This document shows, piece by piece, positions 15,461 to 22,335 of a stretch of 27,834 bases of DNA. Below the pieces are notes generated by a model. It did no database searches and had not been told where the DNA came from. It saw only the letters and a program-made list of their open reading frames with translations. Both the position numbers and the translations under genes were made by a program. Position 1 is the stretch's first letter. Each line of letters opens with the position of its first letter. The stretch lies in NCBI GenBank assembly GCA_964196565.1, contig CAXMUH010000001.1, forward strand, positions 1-27,834, written 5' to 3'. The DNA is from 2-12-FULL-42-15 sp964196565. Its GTDB lineage: Bacteria; Pseudomonadota; Gammaproteobacteria; Coxiellales; Coxiellaceae.

Positions 15461-17329
15461 CTAAAACTTAACCGCGCTGGGTATGGTATATGCCAGTGTT
15501 GAGTTTCCCTTGAACTCTGCAGAAGAGACAGTTTGTTGGGAAGAAGGCGAAAAAAAACCTTCTTTTTGCATATCTTGTTTGAGCACAGCTTGAATTTTTT
15601 CAATTTTATTGATTATTTCTTCAGTTAAGTTCGCGTTTATTAGTAATTTTCGGATATCAGTAAGAGAGGCTTCACCTACACTATTACGAGCTTTTTTGTG
15701 AAAACGGCATACAACATTATCATTTTCTTTTTTAGAAAACAATACTGGCATTGAGATAGATATTACATGATTATTACGGCTTACTTTACCCCCAAGGCTG
15801 TTTAATATTCGAGTGATGTCTCCGAGATCAAAACGAGCTGTTTGCTTATTCATTAGCTGCCTGATTAATGTAATTACACGCATTGTCGTACAGGCTAGAT
15901 TTGTTAATTCAGCTTCATGATGGTTAAACTCTCTATGTTTAGTTTCACCGTCGCTGACATGAGGGGGATCGATGGAAGTAGGTTTAGCATCTTGGGCAAA
16001 GAGAGTGCCTCTGGTTTTTACTTTAACTTTTGCAACCTCCCTCTTAACATTTTCACCTACAATAGGTTGTGCTAATAATCTGGTTGGTGCTTTTGCTTTC
16101 TCTATTGGTGATTCTACTTCGATTATGCTTTGCTTAAGATTGTGTAGTAGCATCAAAGCAAGGTAGTTTGACTGTCGAAACACAGCCATTGTTTCCTTAT
16201 GACTAACTGAATAAATATCTTTAATTTCATCTCCAAGATCAACAAGGAAGAAATGACATGTTAGTAACCAGCGCAAGACAGTAGGAGTAGCTAGTGTCAT
16301 ATTTTGTTTTAATTTGTCTGCTATTTTCTCTTTTTCATGGAAAAGTGTTGTAGCTTGTTTAAAAAGTCTTCTTATTTCATTGTCGCTTTCACGGAGAATT
16401 AAATTAAATTTATTTGTTTTAATTGCCAATTTTACAGATTCTTCCCACTTTGCAAATATGATGCCGGGTATCTGCCGAGTGATTGTTTCTTTAATAAAAT
16501 CACTTATCTCCTTAAACACTGCTTTTTCTTCCCCTTTGAAATTCTTCCTATGAGATTGGATAAGTGCGTTAACATTGATAATGTAAATGAAAAGTGATCT
16601 TGCTTTATCTTCAGTATCAGTTCCCCAACCGGTATCAGATAACATCAGCCGCAAATTTTTATCAGTCTCAAAAACTGATGATATGATACCATTTGCAATT
16701 TTATTATTTTTTTCTTGGACTTTTGCGAGATAGGCAAAAATCATTTGATAGCACTCTTCAATTCCACGTAATAAAAAAGCAAAAAAACGTTTTCCACCTA
16801 TTTCAATTAAATGCTCTAAACCACCTGTTTTCAGTAAAGTTATGCGCTCTTTCTCAGGTACTAATCCTACAATAACACTATAAAAGTCGTCAAAAAACTC
16901 ATCTATTCTGAGAAGCCCAACTTTTTTTAGGTTACTCTTAATTGCAATTGTCTCACGATTGTGTTTCTTAACTAAAGCAGCTAGTTTTAACAATCCTGTT
17001 TTTTTGTTGGGTTGCTTTTTTTTCCGCTCATTTTGATCTCTTTGAGTTCTGACACGATATGTTTCCTTTAATTCTTTTCTAGCAATCCTGCACTTTTGCA
17101 TAAGATCACTAAACATTTTATCTGCTTTAGGAGTTAGGGCATCATTACTTTGTATCGCTTTAATTACTTTAATAGCTTCAGTGTATTGCTTACGTTTATA
17201 TAATTGTATAGCGTCACTAAACTTTTTTGATTGATTTGCGGTGAATACTTTTGCTGTTTCTCTCATGTCATCAAACCATTTTAAATAGCATATTGACATA
17301 TAATAGTGCTTTTTTTGATAAAAAGACAT
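15461..17329 (-). CDS. Large protein of unknown function with HicA-like C-terminal domain
   Basis: 622 aa from ATG 17329; a TTG at 17344 and ATGs at 17299 and 17266 are alternatives, none with a clear ribosome-binding site. I do not recognise the body. The first part is Lys-rich and helical, with a TPR-like AIQLYKRKQYTEAIKVIKAI segment and a basic patch (RDQNERKKKQPNKK). No signal peptide is visible. Residues about 501-570 (DITRILNSLGGKVSRNNHVI...VVCRFHKKARNSVGEASLTDIRKLL) resemble the HicA mRNA-interferase fold: helix, strand with a conserved-position His, then an HxKK-like strand and helix. No HicB is adjacent. It is more AT-rich than its neighbours, convergent with tamB, and bounded by a duplicated tamB end, so probably acquired. 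A secreted effector role is speculation. Confidence 0.7.
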   Translation of the reverse strand: MSFYQKKHYYMSICYLKWFDDMRETAKVFTANQSKKFSDAIQLYKRKQYTEAIKVIKAIQSNDALTPKADKMFSDLMQKCRIARKELKETYRVRTQRDQNERKKKQPNKKTGLLKLAALVKKHNRETIAIKSNLKKVGLLRIDEFFDDFYSVIVGLVPEKERITLLKTGGLEHLIEIGGKRFFAFLLRGIEECYQMIFAYLAKVQEKNNKIANGIISSVFETDKNLRLMLSDTGWGTDTEDKARSLFIYIINVNALIQSHRKNFKGEEKAVFKEISDFIKETITRQIPGIIFAKWEESVKLAIKTNKFNLILRESDNEIRRLFKQATTLFHEKEKIADKLKQNMTLATPTVLRWLLTCHFFLVDLGDEIKDIYSVSHKETMAVFRQSNYLALMLLHNLKQSIIEVESPIEKAKAPTRLLAQPIVGENVKREVAKVKVKTRGTLFAQDAKPTSIDPPHVSDGETKHREFNHHEAELTNLACTTMRVITLIRQLMNKQTARFDLGDITRILNSLGGKVSRNNHVISISMPVLFSKKENDNVVCRFHKKARNSVGEASLTDIRKLLINANLTEEIINKIEKIQAVLKQDMQKEGFFSPSSQQTVSSAEFKGNSTLAYTIPSAVKF

Positions 17330-17392
17330 CAATGTAACTACCAATAGAAAAGAGTTAAAATAAGATGAATAGCTTGGGGATGAGAAATTAGG

Positions 17393-17439
17393 GGGTCGAT
17401 GTGCTTTATACCATTAGCCGCAAGAAGTTTCCTTATTAG
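17393..17439 (+). pseudogene. Orphan duplicate of the tamB 3' end
   Basis: 47 bp with 41 identities to 15231-15277, the last codons of tamB. In the tamB frame it reads GVDVLYTISRKKFPY then TAG, an identical peptide; all six differences are at third codon positions (for example GGA/GGG, GTA/GTG, AAA/AAG twice, TTC/TTT). The sequence stops matching outside these 47 bp. It is a relic of a displaced or imported tamB end, not a functional gene. Confidence 0.92.
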
Positions 17440-17505
17440 CAACTACGGCAAATCGGTTTGGAATTAGGTTTTAAAACTTTAAGGTGCTACGTATAAACGG
17501 ACACT

Positions 17506-17598
17506 CTTACGCGGCGGGCGCAGCGATTATGAAAGGCGCAACGGGCTTATATTAAGATACCTTTGCGTTCTTTTTATAGCGCTGCGCCGCCGCGTAAG
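17506..17598. repeat. Palindromic element, family P, copy 1
   Basis: A 93-bp near-palindrome with ends CTTACGCGGCGG and CCGCCGCGTAAG, the left arm carrying one extra G. The inner arms (..GAAAGGCGCAACGG.. and ..CCTTTGCGTTCTTTTTATAG) also pair. A second copy is at 26521-26615. It lies in the 228-bp gap between the orphan tamB end and the LysR gene. Confidence 0.85.
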
Positions 17599-17667
17599 GG
17601 AAAAAACTTGACTTGGCTCAACACAATATTCAAAACCTAAAACTATACCGTAATAGGTAATTAATTA

Positions 17668-18537
17668 TTATCTTAAATCAATAAACCCTAAATGTTTACA
17701 GAACTGCTCAATCAGATTAATTAATTTTGATTCTTTGCGATAATAAGCATAAAAAGTTAACTCGTAATTATATTCTGGCAGTATCGGACAAATAATTTTT
17801 TGTTCCAGCTCGTCTTTCATTACAAACTCAGCTAAACGACCAATACCACAACCTGTGGCAATAAGATTTTTCATAATATACCCATTATCTGAATAAACGC
17901 CGCCAGACACTTTGACTTTTTTATTCCCCACATGCCAAATCTCTGGATTAGCATCTGAGCTCCATAAAATACAATTATGATTAGCTAAATCTTGTGGCTG
18001 TTCTGGTCTGCCATATTGTTTTAAATAATCACTTGCGCCCACAAACATAAACTTCACTTTAGCAATTGGGAGTTGAACCCAGGATGATTCTTTAATATTA
18101 ACCGAGGAAAAATAAATATCACATTGGCGAGACAGTAAATCAACGTGCGTATCGATGCAATTCAAGTAAAACTCAATTCCAGGATGCCCTTCTCTAAAGT
18201 CTAATACCTTAGGACGGATAATAAGATCACCCAGCGCAGGTGGTAAACCCAGCTTTAAGGTACCCACTTTAGGGATCACGATTTCACTGCCGACAGCAAA
18301 GGCTTCATCTAAAGATGACACCGTGCGCTCAGCCTTTTCTAGAAAGGCGCGCCCTAATGAAGTCAGCCTGGTTTTTTTAGTGGATCGATCAAGCAGTCGA
18401 CCACCCAATTGGTGCTCCAAGGCGCTCACTTGCCGACTCAGACTCGATGCGGATGTATACGCATGGCGAGCAGCGGCATTAAAGCCCCCATGCTTCACCA
18501 CTGATAAAAAATTCTTTATACACAGTAACTTATCCAT
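17668..18537 (-). CDS. LysR-family transcriptional regulator
   Basis: 289 aa from ATG 18537, chosen because GGGGA lies about six bases upstream and MDKLLCIKNFLSVVKHGGF is the standard LysR beginning. An in-frame ATG at 18600 would add 21 unlikely residues. The N-terminal winged helix (FNAAARHAYTSASSLSRQVSALE) is followed by a LysR substrate domain (VGTLKLGLPP...GIGRLAEFVMKDEL). It is closest in style to the DNA-binding/short-effector group (LTSLGRAFLEKAERTVSSLDEA). Its target is not evident: no divergent metabolic gene lies on the other side, where the ankyrin-like insertion now sits. Confidence 0.92.
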   Translation of the reverse strand: MDKLLCIKNFLSVVKHGGFNAAARHAYTSASSLSRQVSALEHQLGGRLLDRSTKKTRLTSLGRAFLEKAERTVSSLDEAFAVGSEIVIPKVGTLKLGLPPALGDLIIRPKVLDFREGHPGIEFYLNCIDTHVDLLSRQCDIYFSSVNIKESSWVQLPIAKVKFMFVGASDYLKQYGRPEQPQDLANHNCILWSSDANPEIWHVGNKKVKVSGGVYSDNGYIMKNLIATGCGIGRLAEFVMKDELEQKIICPILPEYNYELTFYAYYRKESKLINLIEQFCKHLGFIDLR

Positions 18538-18554
18538 ATAATCCCCATAATCAC

Positions 18555-18573
18555 TGTTGCATATAATGCAACA
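18555..18573. promoter_or_regulatory. Likely LysR operator
   Basis: TGTTGCAT-ATA-ATGCAACA, a perfect dyad with 8-bp arms, 18 bp upstream of the LysR start. It has the T-N11-A shape typical of LysR-type binding sites, so autoregulation is likely. Confidence 0.6.
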
Positions 18574-18662
18574 TAATATTGCGAAATGTAACTTTATCAT
18601 GCATTATATGAAATGATAGCATTTGTGTATATATTAATCAATAGCTGATAAAAATGCGGCGC

Positions 18663-18693
18663 GCAATTAAAACCTGATCGGCGCCAACAGTGC
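18663..18693 (-). pseudogene. Orphan duplicate of the DUF4396-gene 3' end
   Basis: 27 of 31 bases match the end of the 20138-20959 gene, with 20 bases identical (18663-18682 = 20134-20153), in the same orientation. In the gene's frame it reads LLAPIRF and TAA, compared with LFVPIRF in the intact gene. It lies on the far side of the ankyrin-like gene. Only a short relic remains. Confidence 0.75.
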
Positions 18694-18820
18694 CGAGCAA
18701 AATTTCATTAAGCAAAAATTAGATCATTTTAACCTTTATTTATCCATTGACTTCCTGATTCTAATACATGAGTATCTTCACTTGGATAATATGGCTTATG
18801 AGATTTAATGAATTCCATTC

Positions 18821-18840
18821 TTTAATAAAACTTTAATAAA
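18821..18840 (+). promoter_or_regulatory. Tandem TTTAATAAA repeat before the ankyrin-like gene
   Basis: TTTAATAAA occurs twice with an 11-bp period (18821-18829, 18832-18840), directly before the AAAGGTG ribosome-binding site. The half-site and period resemble the PmrA box of Legionella and Coxiella effector genes (two TTAAT half-sites 11 bp apart), but it is closer to the start codon than usual. Confidence 0.3.
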
Positions 18841-18849
18841 GGTGTTTAA

Positions 18850-20148
18850 ATGACAAGAGAAGAAAAAGCATACGAAGAAAAACCTGAAAATCTTGACTTA
18901 GTTAAAACAATTCTAGCGAACGATTGGAATAATGGGGTATTTGAGAAAGTATTCCCACCAAGCATTTATCAAAAAATTAGCGCGAAGGCAAAATCCGATA
19001 AAGATAATACATTAATTACATTGTGTCACTATAATCCAGAAGCAGCAGAAATACTGTGTCATATGATACAAACTTTTTCTCATAAGTATCAAGCTGTGAT
19101 TTTAATAGAAACAAGTAAGTGTGGCCTAAATGCTTTAATGTGGGTAGTTGTAGACGAAAGAAAAAAAACAACATTACTTAATCTATTGTTGGATATCATT
19201 CTAAAACTCGACATGCAACATCAAGTCCGCATTTTTTCTCAAGCAGATAAACGTGGATTCAATGCTTTAATGTTTGCGGCTCAGTTTTATCCAAAAGCAG
19301 TTGTCACACTATGTGAAGTTATTAAAACATTTAAAAAGCAAGATCAGGTCAGGATTTTTTCTAAAACAGATTCTCGCAAAGCAAATGCTTTAATAATTGC
19401 TGCTAGGTTTCAGCCAGAAGCAGTTATCGAACTATGTGAAGTCATTAAAACATTTAAAAAGCAAGATCAAGTCGACATTCTTTCTCAACTTGGCATAGGC
19501 GGAGTTAATGCTTTAATGCTTGCCGCTATCTATGATCCAAAAGCTGTTGCCGCACTATGTGAAGTTATTAAAACATTTGAAAAGCAAGATCAAGTCCGCA
19601 TCTTTTCTCAAGTAAGCGTAGGAGGATTTAATGCTTTAATGTTTGCAGCTCAAGATCATCCAGAATCAATTGTCACACTATGTGAAGTCATTAAAACATT
19701 TGAAAAGCAAGATCAAGTCCGCATTTTTTCTCAAAAATGCGATAAAGGATATACTGCTACGACGATTGCTCGCAAACATAATATTACTGCATATCTTCAG
19801 TTATTAGAGCTTTTACCAAGTAATCAAGCCCACACTTTGTTTCAAATGAATGAGGAGGGGAAAGAACAAAACTATGGGCCAACTGAAGAGCCCTCAGCGC
19901 CTCCTCCAGTAAGGGATGGAGAAGAAGATCAAGCGGAAGAAAAAGGCGGAGAATATCACCCGGAGCAACAAGGCCTCTATCTGTTTGGGCGTCCGCTTTC
20001 CCGGGTTAGAGCTTCCCCTGAGCCGAGACACTGTCTAGGCCCACTTGTTACATCTCGTGTACCGAGAGCGTCTAAGCACCTAAGGCACGCGCCCATAACC
20101 ATAATAGAATCCTACTCGGACCGGTTGCCGCTAGCAATTAAAACCTGA
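18850..20148 (+). CDS. Ankyrin-like repeat protein, possible secreted effector
   Basis: 432 aa; AAAGGTG precedes the ATG. Residues 54-302 are six repeats of 41 aa (the second has 44). The last four (139-302) are nearly uniform: NALM-AA---P-A-V-LCEVIKTF-KQDQVRIFSQ. The ALMFAA...A..LCEV pattern fits an elongated ankyrin-type unit. An acidic, Pro-rich linker (EEPSAPPPVRDGEEDQAEEK) leads to a basic tail. The final codons overlap the DUF4396 gene's 3' end on the other strand by 11 bp, and this part of the frame may have been created at the insertion junction. No signal peptide or membrane segment is visible. Such proteins are often type IV effectors in Legionellales; no secretion genes are here to support this directly. 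Confidence 0.8.
   Translation: MTREEKAYEEKPENLDLVKTILANDWNNGVFEKVFPPSIYQKISAKAKSDKDNTLITLCHYNPEAAEILCHMIQTFSHKYQAVILIETSKCGLNALMWVVVDERKKTTLLNLLLDIILKLDMQHQVRIFSQADKRGFNALMFAAQFYPKAVVTLCEVIKTFKKQDQVRIFSKTDSRKANALIIAARFQPEAVIELCEVIKTFKKQDQVDILSQLGIGGVNALMLAAIYDPKAVAALCEVIKTFEKQDQVRIFSQVSVGGFNALMFAAQDHPESIVTLCEVIKTFEKQDQVRIFSQKCDKGYTATTIARKHNITAYLQLLELLPSNQAHTLFQMNEEGKEQNYGPTEEPSAPPPVRDGEEDQAEEKGGEYHPEQQGLYLFGRPLSRVRASPEPRHCLGPLVTSRVPRASKHLRHAPITIIESYSDRLPLAIKT
19264..19755 (+). repeat. Four tandem 123-bp repeats in the ankyrin-like gene
   Basis: The string CTATGTGAAGT(T/C)ATTAAAAC recurs at 19309, 19432, 19555 and 19678, exactly 123 bp apart. The second halves of the units (CTATGTGAAG... to ...TTTTCTCAA) are nearly identical in DNA, while the first halves vary, suggesting recent expansion or gene conversion. 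Confidence 0.92.
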
Positions 20149-20959
20149 TCGGCACAAACAGCGATACGATATACAAAACCAGCGCCAACAGCGCATAGGT
20201 CCATACACAAATCCATATTTGTTTGCCCATGCTTAAAGATTTAGAGCTCATCATATCCATCTCTTGATGATCATGTTGCATATGCGCATGATCAGAGCTA
20301 CCAGCTTGTGGTTTTGACATCATGCCATGTTTAATTTTATTTTTTACCATCCACGAATTAATTGGATACGCGGTAATAAAACCACAAATCGCTGCCAAAC
20401 TCATCCGCCCCCAGAAATAAATTTTCAGTGGGTTCAAACTAACGGGGTACAAACCACCTAATATTACCATCACCGCAAACATGCCAATCATCACCATATT
20501 CATTGACACCGTTTCAGCAAAAATGGTTTTAAGCACCGCCTCACCATAACTTTTAAACATTGAGCGCATAAATACGGCCTGAAAAATAAATAAACCAAAC
20601 AAATAAGCGGCGACATATTCAAGCACAATCTCAACACCATTCGAAACTGAAAAAAAGTATAAAATGATCGCCATAATAATAATGGCAGTTGCGTCCCCTG
20701 CAACACAATGAATTAAAGAACCCAGCGTTTGTTTCCAATGCGCCTTGATAAATTGATCATGCGTACCGGGTAAAGGTTCTCGACAAGATAAAAAATAAAA
20801 AAACAAACCCACCGGGCCAGTATAGATAATCACTAAAGCCCAAGCCCAAGTCATGATTCGCATCGACGGTGTATTGGTAAACTGATCCCACAACACAAAT
20901 ATCAATGACCCTAAGGTCAGAATAAACCACAGCAGCAAAACGCCGTACATCACATCCAT
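20138..20959 (-). CDS. DUF4396 membrane protein with His/Met-rich loop
   Basis: A 273-aa multi-spanning protein. HWKQTLGSLIHCVAGDATAI, ETVSMNMVMIGMF and FWGRMSLAAICGFITAYPINSW are hallmarks of DUF4396. Residues about 220-247 (SSDHAHMQHDHQEMDMMSS) form a His/Met-rich loop suited to binding copper or another soft metal. A final membrane segment ends LFVPIRF. AGGAG lies nine bases upstream of the ATG. It starts 24 bp after ampG and is probably in the same operon. A function in metal handling is inference; the family is uncharacterised. Its 3' end is duplicated at 18663-18693. Confidence 0.85.
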   Translation of the reverse strand: MDVMYGVLLLWFILTLGSLIFVLWDQFTNTPSMRIMTWAWALVIIYTGPVGLFFYFLSCREPLPGTHDQFIKAHWKQTLGSLIHCVAGDATAIIIMAIILYFFSVSNGVEIVLEYVAAYLFGLFIFQAVFMRSMFKSYGEAVLKTIFAETVSMNMVMIGMFAVMVILGGLYPVSLNPLKIYFWGRMSLAAICGFITAYPINSWMVKNKIKHGMMSKPQAGSSDHAHMQHDHQEMDMMSSKSLSMGKQIWICVWTYALLALVLYIVSLFVPIRF

Positions 20960-20983
20960 ATGTGTAAACTCCTATTTTATCAT

Positions 20984-22237
20984 CTAAGCCGTTGTCGGCT
21001 CTGGTTCATATTTAAACTCGATTCGACCCTTAAGCCACACTAATAGTAACACCGCAGGTATACCTGCTAAGAAAGTTACAAAAAAGAATAACGCCCAACC
21101 CAAATGTCCCACCATATAAGCAACCTCGGGCCCGGCCAATACACGCCCCACCGCCATCAGCGCTGAAAAAATTGCGTATTGTGCTGCTGAAAAACGCCTA
21201 TCACACAAAGACATTAAAAATACAATAAACGCCACCGTACTTAAACCCGCGCAAAAATACTCAGCAAATACGGACAACCCCATCACCATATAACTTTTAC
21301 CCACCAACGCCAATAACATATAAGCCAAATTAGCAACCGCTTGTAAAATGCCAAAATAAAGTAATGATTTATATAAGCCTAAACGCTGCATATAAACACC
21401 ACCCATAAAACTTCCTAATAATAAGGCGCCCAGTGATACAATTTTATAAATTAAAGCGACCTCTTCCAAACTAAAGCCAACGCCACGGATTAAAAATGTC
21501 ATATTAAGTGCAAACGCAAGCGCATCGCACAGTTTATAAATAATGACAAAAACAATAATCGCAACTGCATATTTACGTTGTAAAATATTACGAATAGGCT
21601 CGATAACTGCTTGCTGAATCGTCTTAGGCGTATTTTCAACCATTGGCGTCCGTGGCGCCCATATGGTTATCAGTATTTGCACCACCATAATGCCCGCCAT
21701 AATAAAATAAGTCGCGCGCCAACCCAGCTCTGCCGCCAGAACCAAGGCAAATACGCCGCCTATCAGCATCGCAGCGCGACCACCAAAACTGGTCACTGCC
21801 GCACCTAAACTTCGATTACTTGGATTTAAAATATCTACCCGATAAGCATCAATACACACATCCTGTGACGCTGAAATAAAAGCAATTCCGAGTGCGACAA
21901 TTGCCAACCACCAAGGATGGGTTTTCGGCGTTAACACCGCAATAATCAATAAACCAATCACCAATCCAAGCTGGGTGATAAAAATCCAGCCGCGACGCCG
22001 ATCGAGATTCAGCAAGGTAAAGCGGTCCATCAGCGGAGCCCATAAAAATTTAAGAATATAAGGATAGCCAATCAAGCTCAGCAGGCCAATGGTCATTAAT
22101 TTAGCACCTGCAACGGTATACCAAGCTTGCAATGTTGAGCCAATCAAAATCAAAGGAAGAGTAGAGGAAAAGCTTAATAATAAAACAGCCATAACGGGTC
22201 GACTAAACCAGGCGCTTATATTTCTTGTCGAAGGCAT
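20984..22237 (-). CDS. ampG: AmpG-family muropeptide MFS transporter
   Basis: A 417-aa inner-membrane protein with about 12 hydrophobic segments. LKFLWAPLMDRF, FISASQDVCIDAYRVDIL and AAVTSFGGRAAMLIGG are AmpG signatures. It imports GlcNAc-anhydro-muropeptides for cell-wall recycling. The start is placed at ATG 22237, with GGGAG five bases upstream; the GTG at 22243 overlaps that site. Length is between short and long AmpG forms (E. coli 491 aa). It is divergent from the ThiF-rhodanese gene and followed by the DUF4396 gene. Confidence 0.9.
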   Translation of the reverse strand: MPSTRNISAWFSRPVMAVLLLSFSSTLPLILIGSTLQAWYTVAGAKLMTIGLLSLIGYPYILKFLWAPLMDRFTLLNLDRRRGWIFITQLGLVIGLLIIAVLTPKTHPWWLAIVALGIAFISASQDVCIDAYRVDILNPSNRSLGAAVTSFGGRAAMLIGGVFALVLAAELGWRATYFIMAGIMVVQILITIWAPRTPMVENTPKTIQQAVIEPIRNILQRKYAVAIIVFVIIYKLCDALAFALNMTFLIRGVGFSLEEVALIYKIVSLGALLLGSFMGGVYMQRLGLYKSLLYFGILQAVANLAYMLLALVGKSYMVMGLSVFAEYFCAGLSTVAFIVFLMSLCDRRFSAAQYAIFSALMAVGRVLAGPEVAYMVGHLGWALFFFVTFLAGIPAVLLLVWLKGRIEFKYEPEPTTA

Positions 22238-22265
22238 TAACACTCCCTTGCTTTATGTGCATTTG

Positions 22266-22295
22266 TTGACAGAAACGCATAAGATCAACTACGAT
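22266..22295 (+). promoter_or_regulatory. Candidate promoter for the ThiF-rhodanese gene
   Basis: Consensus -35 TTGACA (22266-22271), an 18-bp spacer and -10 TACGAT (22290-22295, 4/6), 40 bp before the ATG at 22336. Confidence 0.5.
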
Positions 22296-22335
22296 ACGCT
22301 AATACTAAGCAAAGATTATAACATTCGAGATCTTA

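Noticed and set aside
19255..19755. Regular 123-bp repeats considered as a CRISPR array
   Set aside because: The repeats are in frame, encode protein repeats, and have no short repeat/spacer structure. No cas genes are present.
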